A stretch of 64,000 nt of DNA, taken from positions 1 through 64,000 of the forward strand of contig NZ_QVMT01000007.1 in NCBI RefSeq assembly GCF_003418935.1, in the 5' to 3' direction. The notes under the pieces were generated by a model. It had not been told where the DNA came from and made no database searches. It saw only the letters and a list, made by a program, of their open reading frames with translations. The first letter of the stretch is position 1. Every line of letters starts with the position of its first letter. The DNA comes from Emticicia sp. C21 (GTDB lineage: Bacteria; Bacteroidota; Bacteroidia; Cytophagales; Spirosomataceae). Both the position numbers and the translations under genes were made by a program. Shown in pieces: positions 8,057 to 16,953 of this stretch.

Positions 8057-9448
8057 ATGAAATTTACATCCGCAAAATCTCTGATTTTGGGCCTATTTTT
8101 AACAGGGAGTGTTCTCTCCTGTAAAGTAGACAAAAATGAACCTGCGCCAGGCAATACCGATACTACCAATCAAACTATTAATAATTGGGTTTATGACAAT
8201 ATGAAGTATTGGTACTTATGGTCAGACCAGATGCCTGCAAAGAAAACTACTAATGATTCTCCGGAAGACTATTTCTATACATTATTAAATGACTATCCAA
8301 ATACCGATCGTTTTTCGTGGATTCAGGAAGATGTAGAGGCACTTACCAACTCGTTAAACGGAATCAATAAAGTTTTTGGCATGAAGTATACCATCTACTA
8401 TCTTGATAACGCACAGACTAACGTAGGATTTTTTGTTACGTATGTTATAAAAGGTAGCCCTGCCGAAAAAGCCGGGTTGAAACGTGGAGATATTATTCTG
8501 ACAGTGAACGGTACACAGCTGGATAAAAACAATTATAATACACTAATGAGTCCAGAGACAGCTACTTTTGGTCTGGGAAAAGTTGCTAGTAATGTTTTTT
8601 CTCTAAATGGTACTACGGTACAGGTAACTAAAGCTGAAGTGCAGGATAACCCTGTACACTTCTCGAAAGTGATTGAAAAAGGTAATAAGAAAATCGGGTA
8701 TCTGGTATACAGCCAGTTTATCAGTACTTTTGATGCTAATCTTAGACAAGTATTTGCTGATTTCAAAAGTAAAGGCGTAAATGAATTGGTGCTTGATTTA
8801 AGACTGAATCCTGGTGGATATATTTCTTCTGCCGATGTTCTGGCTTCATTGATTGTGAAGAATCTGAATACAGATAATGTGATTCATAGTGACGAGTGGA
8901 ATGCCAATGTAACGAAAGACAGACCGTCTTACACTACACCTACAAAATTCAGAAATGAACCAAATAACTTAGGAACACTGAATCGTTTATATGTACTAAC
9001 TTCAACTGGAACAGCCTCTGCCAGTGAGTTGATTATCAACGGACTAAGACCCTATATGGATGTTATTCTGATTGGCGCTCATACTTATGGGAAAAACGTA
9101 GGTTCAGTAACTATATCTGACTCACAAAAACGTTGGAAATGGGCTATGCAACCAATCGTTCTGAAAACCATCAACTCTAAAGGTGAGTCAAACTATGGGA
9201 CAAAGAATGGGTTTACTCCTGACTACGCCGTAACAGACAATGTGATTCCTTTTAAACCTTGGGGTGACGAAAGCGAGACCCTTTTGAAAAAAGCATTGGA
9301 GCTGATTACCGGACAGGTAGCTACACAACAAATTGCGCCTAATGCCCGCGTATCTATTTCAGAGATGAAAGGCGAACCTTTGAAAGTAAACGAGTCTGAA
9401 AACCCATATCAGAACCGTAAGGAGATGTACGTAACTTTCCCGAAATAA
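8057..9448 (+). CDS. S41 family (C-terminal-processing-like) protease lipoprotein
   Basis: I use the ATG at 8057 rather than the TTG six bases upstream. The N-terminus MKFTSAKSLILGLFLTGSVLSC is a lipoprotein signal with the acylated Cys in LSC. The 463-residue protein then has a short helical cap, a PDZ domain (SPAEKAGLKRGDIILTVNG, about residues 130-170) and an S41 catalytic domain. The catalytic Ser is in TGTASASELI and the catalytic Lys in YGKNVGS. It is predicted to face the periplasm or the cell surface and to degrade or trim exported proteins. A strong terminator follows at 9472-9508. The physiological substrate is unknown. Confidence 0.9.
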   Translation: MKFTSAKSLILGLFLTGSVLSCKVDKNEPAPGNTDTTNQTINNWVYDNMKYWYLWSDQMPAKKTTNDSPEDYFYTLLNDYPNTDRFSWIQEDVEALTNSLNGINKVFGMKYTIYYLDNAQTNVGFFVTYVIKGSPAEKAGLKRGDIILTVNGTQLDKNNYNTLMSPETATFGLGKVASNVFSLNGTTVQVTKAEVQDNPVHFSKVIEKGNKKIGYLVYSQFISTFDANLRQVFADFKSKGVNELVLDLRLNPGGYISSADVLASLIVKNLNTDNVIHSDEWNANVTKDRPSYTTPTKFRNEPNNLGTLNRLYVLTSTGTASASELIINGLRPYMDVILIGAHTYGKNVGSVTISDSQKRWKWAMQPIVLKTINSKGESNYGTKNGFTPDYAVTDNVIPFKPWGDESETLLKKALELITGQVATQQIAPNARVSISEMKGEPLKVNESENPYQNRKEMYVTFPK

Positions 9449-9471
9449 GAAGATTCATTTTAATGATACAT

Positions 9472-9508
9472 AAAAAATACCGATGGAGCAGTCCATCGGT
9501 ATTTTTAT
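9472..9508. terminator. Bidirectional terminator between convergent genes
   Basis: AAAAAATACCGATGGA pairs with TCCATCGGTATTTTTA around a short loop. The stem is about 14 bp with A/T tracts on both sides, and it separates the S41 gene from the convergent TPR gene. Confidence 0.9.
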
Positions 9509-9524
9509 ACGGGTAAAGTCAAAT

Positions 9525-11246
9525 TTATAAAAGTCTGGAAGAAGCAATTTTAATATCAGCATATTTCCATGCTTCATCAAATTGCTGTTTTACCACGCCA
9601 TATTTTTTCTTGTCCCCTGTTTTATCGTACACATTCATTAGCCCTTTGAGCGCCCAACCGTTTTTGGGATACGTTTTTAAATCCTGCTCATAAACCTTAA
9701 TTGCTTCCTCATATTTTTCTCCCTCAATTAATATAGCGCCCAGATGATGGCGGACAGAAAAGAACCAATCGGCAGGCTCGTTATAATTAAGTGCATCTTC
9801 TTTAGCAACAGCTTCCTTTAATAGCGCAATTGATTGTGCATAATTCTTTTCTTTGGCATTAATCTCTCCTTCCACGGTCTTCGCAGCAATTACACACAAA
9901 TCATATACATTATTGATATTCCAGATGGTTATGTTTTTTATAGTTGTATCCTTAAGAATACTTTTCATTTCAGTTAGATGCTCCTTGGCTGCTGTCGTTT
10001 TATTTTGCGAAATCATGGCCATTGCCTGAGCATAATGCCATATTACTGAAGGATATTTCAAGTTTTTCTCAGGAGCCTTTGATATTAGAATATCATCCCA
10101 CAAACCCAGTTTTACCTGTACATACCACGGAATTGTATAATAATGCTGTAGAGTACCCCAGGCAGGGTCAAGCATCAGTTTTTTATGGGCATGGTCTGCC
10201 GTTTGCTTTGCGCCAATTATTGCATGCTTACTCTCACCACTCAGGGTTCCGCAAGCCGCAATGAAATGGTAATTGTGAGGATAATATCCTAGCGGATATG
10301 CCCCCTGCGCATGGCACGCTTCTACATACAAACTATCAACCAACGATGCTTGTTGATTAACTATTACTCCTTCATGATACTTCCCGATCCGGATATAGAT
10401 ATGCGATGGCATATGAATCAAATGCCCCGCACCCGGCACTAGTGTTTCAAGTAACTTAGCGCTTGTCAAAGCCGTCTCTGCATGCTGCGACATTTCCTGT
10501 GCATGAATATAGAAATGGTTGGCACCTGCATGTTTAGGATTTATCTGTAATGCTTTCTCTAGTACCTCTACAATTTCAGGTGTCCAGGGTTGCATGGTTC
10601 CATCGTTTTTCCATAATTGCCAGGGATGTAAATCCATAACAGACTCAGCAAAAAGCGTAGCCACATCTGCATCATTCTGATACTTTTTATAAACATGTCT
10701 CATGGCATCCATATAAGCCAAGTCTAACTGAGCACGTGGAATAGCCGAATCATTAGAATAACGCTGGCTTAATGCCTGAATCAGATCTTTTTCTTTTGAT
10801 GTAGCACCGGCCGAAAGTCTCTGCGCCTTTTGCACGGCATCATACGCTCTCTGGAAATTATCAGGTTCCATTCCGGCATTATAATTAGGCCCTAACACAA
10901 AGGCAAATCCCCACCAGCCCATCGCACAGCTTGAGTCCTGTCTTGTCACCTCAAAAAAAGACCGGGCCGATTCGGCATGATTAAAACCATAGGCCAGCAT
11001 TAACCCCTGGTTAAAGTATTTTTGTGCTTCATCACTTTTGGTAGTAACCGGAAAGTTAATACCCTCTAACCCTGGTAAAAGCGGCGCTTTTTTATTGGAA
11101 GAATACCATTTTTTATCTATTACCTCAGGCAAAGCACAGACTGACATGGGCGATTTACTGCTTGTCTGCTGATTATTTTCCGACTTTTTTTTGCAAGCTG
11201 GAAGAAGAATGCTCAAATACAGAAAGTAGTGTAAGAATCTTTTCAT
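9525..11246 (-). CDS. TPR-repeat lipoprotein
   Basis: The start at 11246 gives MKRFLHYFLYLSILLPACKKK, a clean lipoprotein signal with Cys in LPAC. A longer reading from 11297 adds 17 residues and spoils the signal. The 573-residue product has N-terminal TPR-like helices (KYFNQGLMLAYGFNHAESARSF) and the conserved HFYIHAQEMS...AGHLIHMPSHIY block. That block marks a family of bacterial TPR proteins of unknown role. C-terminal TPRs follow (EEAIKVYEQDLKTYPKNGWAL). It is probably an outer-membrane-anchored scaffold or binding protein. The conserved His-rich centre hints at a metal or ligand site, but that is inference. Confidence 0.8.
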   Translation of the reverse strand: MKRFLHYFLYLSILLPACKKKSENNQQTSSKSPMSVCALPEVIDKKWYSSNKKAPLLPGLEGINFPVTTKSDEAQKYFNQGLMLAYGFNHAESARSFFEVTRQDSSCAMGWWGFAFVLGPNYNAGMEPDNFQRAYDAVQKAQRLSAGATSKEKDLIQALSQRYSNDSAIPRAQLDLAYMDAMRHVYKKYQNDADVATLFAESVMDLHPWQLWKNDGTMQPWTPEIVEVLEKALQINPKHAGANHFYIHAQEMSQHAETALTSAKLLETLVPGAGHLIHMPSHIYIRIGKYHEGVIVNQQASLVDSLYVEACHAQGAYPLGYYPHNYHFIAACGTLSGESKHAIIGAKQTADHAHKKLMLDPAWGTLQHYYTIPWYVQVKLGLWDDILISKAPEKNLKYPSVIWHYAQAMAMISQNKTTAAKEHLTEMKSILKDTTIKNITIWNINNVYDLCVIAAKTVEGEINAKEKNYAQSIALLKEAVAKEDALNYNEPADWFFSVRHHLGAILIEGEKYEEAIKVYEQDLKTYPKNGWALKGLMNVYDKTGDKKKYGVVKQQFDEAWKYADIKIASSRLL

Positions 11247-11474
11247 CTTTAAAAAGTTTAGGTGTTTCATGGACACACTAAGGTACACACTTTTCAATTA
11301 ATTCTACAAATACTTATTACTCCCTTCTAATTTGCTTATTTTAAGGATAAATCCATTCTTTTTCAGAATGGTAGCATAGACGCAACCATGGAGTTCTGTG
11401 CATATTTTCTTCTATGCCACCTAATGGTAGAAATTCCGAAAGTAAAATTTACCTGACAAAAGTATTGTCAACGC

Positions 11475-12974
11475 TTAATCACCCGTTAACTTTTTCAATG
11501 CATTAATCGCGCTTGTAAATTTTGGATTAATGGCTAAAGCCTTCTTATACATTAGAATTGCATTTGGCTTATCTCCCGAATCAGCTAATGCCATCCCCAA
11601 GCTGTCATAAACGTTTGCACTGTTCGGAAATAAAACCGTGTTCAATCTCAGCACTTCCATTCCCTTTGCTTTGTAATTATTAAAGAACATACCAATGCCA
11701 TTCATATTCATTTCATGTTCATCTAAGTAGAAATGAGCAGTATCTGCTTTAATACTGTTTAGCTGAGCCCAGGCAGTATTTATATCGTGTTTAGTCAATG
11801 TTCTGACAAACTCGTTTGCTACTGATTTTTTATCTGTCTGGGCCTTTCCACCATTCATCAAGTACATAAGGCTCATGGCCGTATTATGCGTACTGCGGTG
11901 GGTTATATTATTGAGCACGATAACTGTCTGGTTTCTGATTATATTCCGGCTAAACATGGTTACGGCGCCGGGCATTCCGCCTGTATGAAATACTACTTTA
12001 CCATACGTCGAATCTTTTAATATACACCAACCCAGGCCAAAGTATGATTTGGTGTTTTTCCAACCCGTTTCAGCCAACTCTCCGTTATTCAGGCGTATAG
12101 GGGTAAAAGCCTTATCCAGTGAGGATTGTTTAATTATTTTACCTATATATAATGATTGGTCAAATTTCAGAAGATCTTCTGAGGTACTGACTACATTAGC
12201 CATGCCAATCAAACCATCTATATGATGTAATTCTATGTGGTTATGTCCTAATGAGTCTGCTCTCTGCAACACCCAGGGTGCAAAATACAAATAGTCATAC
12301 CCAACTACTCTATTTGGGTCATTGACTTTTATTAATGGAGTGTTGATATACGTATGCAACATGCCCGCAGGTTTGAATACATATTTGCTCAGATAGTCAG
12401 GAAACGAAGTTTTGGTTATTTTTTCAATAATGAGTGCCAGCAAATTGTATCCCGGATTTGAATAACTCCATTTCTCACCCGGGGCAGACCGGAAAGCATT
12501 TTTGTCATTATTGATGATTAAAGGGATGTCACCGATGGTAAATATTTTACTCGTATCCTGATTGTAGGGTTTTTCCAGTATCTGATAATCAGCCAATCCG
12601 GAAGTGTGAGATAAAAGCTGGCTAATCGTAATAACTCCATTATCTAATTCGGGAATGTATTTTTTAACAGGATCATTTAAGTTGAGCTTTCCTTTTTCAT
12701 TAAGCTGCAAAATGGCGATCGATGTGAATAATTTGGAGACGGAAGCCAGATGGAATGCCGAAGCTGAAGTAACGGGTGTATTTGTTACAGAATTAGCAAT
12801 ACCATTTGATTGCTGATAGATAATCTTTCCTTTTTCGGCTACCAGCACGTTTCCAGAGAGCTCATACTCTGAAACCTTAAGGGTTACCAGACTGTCAATC
12901 TGATGTATAAGATTTTGTGCAGAGGCATAGGTACTGAATGTAATCAACAGAAGGCTAAAAGTAATATTTTTCAT
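11475..12974 (-). CDS. Exported serine hydrolase, class C beta-lactamase/esterase fold, with TPR tail
   Basis: After the signal peptide MKNITFSLLLITFSTYASAQ, the 499-residue protein shows the penicillin-binding/class C fold. The nucleophile motif is S78-V-S-K81, the second motif is Y171-S-N, and HTGG appears late in the domain. The last ~90 residues contain a TPR-like pair (PNAILMYKKALAINPKFTSA). Such Bacteroidota serine hydrolases are usually D-Ala-D-Ala peptidase or esterase-like, and true beta-lactamase activity is not implied. An AraC-type regulator starts 76 nt upstream on the same strand and is probably linked to it. Confidence 0.85.
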   Translation of the reverse strand: MKNITFSLLLITFSTYASAQNLIHQIDSLVTLKVSEYELSGNVLVAEKGKIIYQQSNGIANSVTNTPVTSASAFHLASVSKLFTSIAILQLNEKGKLNLNDPVKKYIPELDNGVITISQLLSHTSGLADYQILEKPYNQDTSKIFTIGDIPLIINNDKNAFRSAPGEKWSYSNPGYNLLALIIEKITKTSFPDYLSKYVFKPAGMLHTYINTPLIKVNDPNRVVGYDYLYFAPWVLQRADSLGHNHIELHHIDGLIGMANVVSTSEDLLKFDQSLYIGKIIKQSSLDKAFTPIRLNNGELAETGWKNTKSYFGLGWCILKDSTYGKVVFHTGGMPGAVTMFSRNIIRNQTVIVLNNITHRSTHNTAMSLMYLMNGGKAQTDKKSVANEFVRTLTKHDINTAWAQLNSIKADTAHFYLDEHEMNMNGIGMFFNNYKAKGMEVLRLNTVLFPNSANVYDSLGMALADSGDKPNAILMYKKALAINPKFTSAINALKKLTGD

Positions 12975-13050
12975 GTAATTGTAATTTAATTGGATACATG
13001 CAAAATTACCACGTAATATTTCCTGAAAATTGGATGAAATTAGCGTATCG

Positions 13051-13842
13051 CTATTTTACAAACTGTTTTGGCGAAAAGCCGGTAGCCTCTTTGAATGCCC
13101 TGATGAAATGACTCTGATCAAAAAAAGCACAGAGATAAGCAATTTCAGTTAAAGGTTTATCAGTAGAGTTCATTAAATGGAGTGCCCTTTCAATTTTTAG
13201 TCTTCTCCGGTATTCTCCTAGACTGCAACCGAAATATCTGGCAAAATATTTCGACACGGTTACCGGATGTATGTCGGCTGCTGAGGCAATCTGATTCAGC
13301 GATATTTCTCTGTCCCAATTATCACAGAGCAGTTCGTGCACTACCTGCGTCCAGCGTGGGGATGCATTTTTAATGGTTGGTGATTGCAACTGGAGTAAAT
13401 TGAGAATTAACATAGCAATGCTGTCATCGCAGATATTATCCTGCATGTGTAGTTCCTTATAGAGTCGCAGCATAATATAAGACGAACCGGGAGTTCCTGA
13501 TATTTTTTCAAAATCAGATTCCTTGAGTGCATAGCGGTTAAAAAATTCCGGTTCCAGTTCAAGGTTAATATTTTTACCAATGGGCGTAACTAAAGAGATA
13601 TGATGTTCTTCGCCTGCCCGAACGTAAGAGAATTGTTCGATACTGGTGTTCAGACCTGCATGTGATTTTCTACCCACTGCCATACGCCCTGTAAGTCCGA
13701 AACTCAGATGAGGGTTTTCGTGCGTGTGCAATACCGGTACCGTCTGCTCATGGTTATAGTCGGTTAGGCTAATCAGCAAGCCTGAGGTCGAAACTGTGCT
13801 GTGCACTCTGCCTTGATATTCTCCACGTGATAAATTCAACAT
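13051..13842 (-). CDS. AraC-family transcriptional regulator
   Basis: This 263-residue protein has an N-terminal cupin-like sensing domain (VLHTHENPHLSFGLTG, residues ~37-52) and a C-terminal double helix-turn-helix. The second HTH contains the classic IAYLCAFFDQSHFIRAFKEATGFSPKQF signature, given here by its key positions rather than in full. It lies directly upstream of the serine hydrolase, 76 nt apart and on the same strand. A local regulatory role over that gene is likely but unproven. The ligand is unknown. Confidence 0.85.
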   Translation of the reverse strand: MLNLSRGEYQGRVHSTVSTSGLLISLTDYNHEQTVPVLHTHENPHLSFGLTGRMAVGRKSHAGLNTSIEQFSYVRAGEEHHISLVTPIGKNINLELEPEFFNRYALKESDFEKISGTPGSSYIMLRLYKELHMQDNICDDSIAMLILNLLQLQSPTIKNASPRWTQVVHELLCDNWDREISLNQIASAADIHPVTVSKYFARYFGCSLGEYRRRLKIERALHLMNSTDKPLTEIAYLCAFFDQSHFIRAFKEATGFSPKQFVK

Positions 13843-14114
13843 TGAATGCTAATTTTAATCAAAGGTAAATATTTGTGCCGTTGATGCAAAGACATTGATG
13901 CGGTGGATTGTTTATTCTATATTTTTAAACTTCGAAGATGAGGTTTTAAGAATGAGTCATATTTTTTTTAAACTTGAATCTTTCAGATTTTTGGCAAAAT
14001 CTTTTTTAACTGATTCGACTGAATGTGTATAACTTTCTGCAAGCCTGAAAATCTCCACACAATTTGTGGGAACTCAGTAATCAAATCCACCCGAAATTAG
14101 CAGTATATCTGATT

Positions 14115-16574
14115 TCAATCGTCGTCATCATCATCCCCTTCTTTTAGCACTAGGAATGCACTTCTTTTAGGCGCAGGCATGGGGCTGTTTAGTCCTTTAA
14201 TAGATTGCCATACAATCTGGCTGAACTCCAAATCATTAATTAAATCGGGTTTCGATAGGTCAAATTCAGCTGATTTGATTGAATTTCTATTGACAGCCAC
14301 ATTGCGCTCATCCAGATTAATGTTATTTTTCCGAGCCACAAACCCCTTACTATCAGTCGTCTTGCTAAAACAACGCCACATCGGAGTAGCAGCAGCATCG
14401 TATTGGCTCATAGGAGGAATCCCCAGAATTAACTCCATCGTACGCAACATACTTGAGGTTGAATACATGGTATGATCCACGTAACCACGTTTCACATAAC
14501 CCCCTGCCACATAGGCAGTTGAGCGGTGTGCATCCACGTGGTCTGAGCCATTCTGTGCATCATCTTCCAGAATAAATATGGCTGACTGCTCCCAGATACC
14601 AGATTTAGACAGATGTTCAACCAGTTTCCCAACCGCCAGGTCATTATCAGCCACCATAGCTTCAGTAGTTGGCATCCCCACTCTCGCGCCGGCAGTATGG
14701 TCATTACCCAAACGAACAATGCTTAATTTCGGTACCTTGTTTATAGCCAGTAAAGAATCAAAATCAACTTTCCAGGCCTCAAAACGAGTCACATCTTTGA
14801 TATTAAGATTATAAGCCGGGAATTTCAGACTACAATTTTCTTTAAGATTGGGTAGTTTTGCGCGCTGCTCAGAAAATTCGCCATAAGACCTGAAAGTTAC
14901 ACCCACACGATGAGCAAAATCCCAGATAAACCCATTTTTCGGATAGGCAATTTCACGGCTACCCTCATAGTCATATGTACCACCACGACCACCATAACTG
15001 GTTACCCAGGTCTTCTCCACATAGTCATTGGCATAAGCCGCCGTTGACCAGTTGTGTCCGTCAGCACTGACTTCGGCATCAACATAAAAATTGTCCAATA
15101 AAACAAACTCTTTCACCAAAGCATGCTGATTAGGTGTAATTCGTTCAGGGAACAAACATAAAGTTGTATCACCATTGCCACCTTTTATATCACCCAAAAC
15201 CTGATCATACGTACGGTTCTCTTTAATCACATAAAAAACATATTTAATAGGCGACTTCTGTCCTAATTTCGTCGGAATCGGGTTTCCTCTCTGTCCTTCA
15301 GTTTCTATTTCTTTGGTTTTAGTATAAGGCGTGTTTTCGTAAACGATTTTTGAATAATCAGCTAAAGTTTTTTCATCCGGAAAATCAAAAATTGATAATG
15401 TTCCTTTAAACAATCCACCAATATATTGTGTGCCACGCACTGCCTCAGGGTTAGCTCCTTTAAATTGTGGACTCTTGGAACTCACAGGATTTGGTCCTTT
15501 TGGATTAGGAGAAGACGAAAGCCCTTTACCATTGGTTACATAAATTTTATTACCGATTGCTTTGACAGAAGTCGGATACCAACCTGTAGGAATAAAACCC
15601 ATTGAACGGCTTTTACCCCTCTCTTCTACCTCAAAAACAGCCAGACAGTTATTATCGGCATTAGCTATAAAAAGATACTCTTCATCGTCGCTCAAAGCAA
15701 CACCGTTTGGTGTTGAACCAAGGGGTGAATCGGGATATAGTGCGCATGAAAGCGTCTCGATACGTTGCTTTTGCCTGGTATCAATAACCGAAACCGTATT
15801 ATCGTTTCCATGAGATACATATAAGTACTGACCATCTTTGGTAAGCACCATATCATTCGGGTTTTTATCAACCACAATTTCATCGGTGACTCTTGAGGCA
15901 GCTATGTCATAAATCAGGATTTTTGCACCACCCCAAGACGATATGTAAAGCAAACTCTTATCGGGCGAAAGCACACACGTAAAGGCTTCCGCCGTAAGAG
16001 GAACCTTTTTCAGTATACTTCTGGAAGCAATATCCAACTGATACAGCATATTATTTTCTTTAGTAACTACAAAAATGTGCTTATCAGTTGCACAAAGTCC
16101 TGCCGGTGAAACTTTTACCGGCCATGGTTTATCCAGGATAATCTCACCATCTTTTTGCAACTGGTTATTCTCAATTTTATAAATATTGATTTTATTATCA
16201 TTACCAGCCGATGCGTAGAGATACTTTTCATCAGGACTAAAGGCTAAACCTAACCACGATTTTTCGATGGGTTCATCATCTAAAATTGTTTCGGTTGCGG
16301 TATCGATGAGGGTGATACTTTGCGTGCTTTGGCCATTATTGGTAACAGCCAGATACTTTTTTGAGGGAGAAACTACCAGATTCAGTGGTAAATCCTGTAA
16401 TTTCAGGCTTTTGCCTATGGGAGTTAATGCCCAGCCATTGGTTAATTTTATTCTTTTCAAACCATGTTTTTTAACGTTGGCACTACTGGAACTGGTTAGA
16501 TTGCCGTTTGTCTTTTGATTTTTACAACCGAGTATCAAGCTCAGAATCAGTGCAATTATGGCTAAGTTTTTCAT
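14115..16574 (-). CDS. Lipoprotein with YncE-like beta-propeller fused to a PF04185-type phosphoesterase domain
   Basis: The ATG at 16574 gives MKNLAIIALILSLILGCKNQK, a lipoprotein signal. A 63-codon upstream extension lacks coding character. Residues ~45-360 form a seven-bladed YncE-like propeller (SPDEKYLYASAGN, TKDGQYLYVSHGND, SDDEEYLFIANADN). The rest is an alkaline-phosphatase-superfamily phosphoesterase with VIKENRTYDQVLGD, SADGHNWSTAAYANDY and ILEDDAQNGSDHVDAHRS, which supply the metal ligands. Such fusions are common in Bacteroidota and probably act in the periplasm on phosphoesters. The substrate is unknown. The extreme C-terminus is a run of six aspartates, encoded by GAT/GAC codons and unusual for this family. 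Confidence 0.85.
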   Translation of the reverse strand: MKNLAIIALILSLILGCKNQKTNGNLTSSSSANVKKHGLKRIKLTNGWALTPIGKSLKLQDLPLNLVVSPSKKYLAVTNNGQSTQSITLIDTATETILDDEPIEKSWLGLAFSPDEKYLYASAGNDNKINIYKIENNQLQKDGEIILDKPWPVKVSPAGLCATDKHIFVVTKENNMLYQLDIASRSILKKVPLTAEAFTCVLSPDKSLLYISSWGGAKILIYDIAASRVTDEIVVDKNPNDMVLTKDGQYLYVSHGNDNTVSVIDTRQKQRIETLSCALYPDSPLGSTPNGVALSDDEEYLFIANADNNCLAVFEVEERGKSRSMGFIPTGWYPTSVKAIGNKIYVTNGKGLSSSPNPKGPNPVSSKSPQFKGANPEAVRGTQYIGGLFKGTLSIFDFPDEKTLADYSKIVYENTPYTKTKEIETEGQRGNPIPTKLGQKSPIKYVFYVIKENRTYDQVLGDIKGGNGDTTLCLFPERITPNQHALVKEFVLLDNFYVDAEVSADGHNWSTAAYANDYVEKTWVTSYGGRGGTYDYEGSREIAYPKNGFIWDFAHRVGVTFRSYGEFSEQRAKLPNLKENCSLKFPAYNLNIKDVTRFEAWKVDFDSLLAINKVPKLSIVRLGNDHTAGARVGMPTTEAMVADNDLAVGKLVEHLSKSGIWEQSAIFILEDDAQNGSDHVDAHRSTAYVAGGYVKRGYVDHTMYSTSSMLRTMELILGIPPMSQYDAAATPMWRCFSKTTDSKGFVARKNNINLDERNVAVNRNSIKSAEFDLSKPDLINDLEFSQIVWQSIKGLNSPMPAPKRSAFLVLKEGDDDDDD

Positions 16575-16953
16575 GCTTGTAAAGTTTGTTAAAAAGTAAC
16601 AGAGCCTGACCCAACCAATAGCCAAACTCTTCAATGTTGAATGCGAGATTAAATTGTGGTGCAACCCGAGATAGTCATCTTTGGTTTTATCTGACAATTT
16701 TATAAAATTAAAACAATCTACCGAAAAACCTGATGGTATGATTTTAAAAAGTTTTATGCGCAAAACTACTCTTGCTATATAAAGAAAATGTTAAGGAATG
16801 GTTGCCAAAGCGTTAATAAGTGAGAAGTTTGTGCAAAGATAAACTCAGAAATCCTGCTAGCATTTTATTGACCCAAAATAGAGGTTGTGTCAAAAGTGTG
16901 TGGTTAATAAAAATATACAGATAAGAAAACGAAAGCTGTCATCTTATACATAG

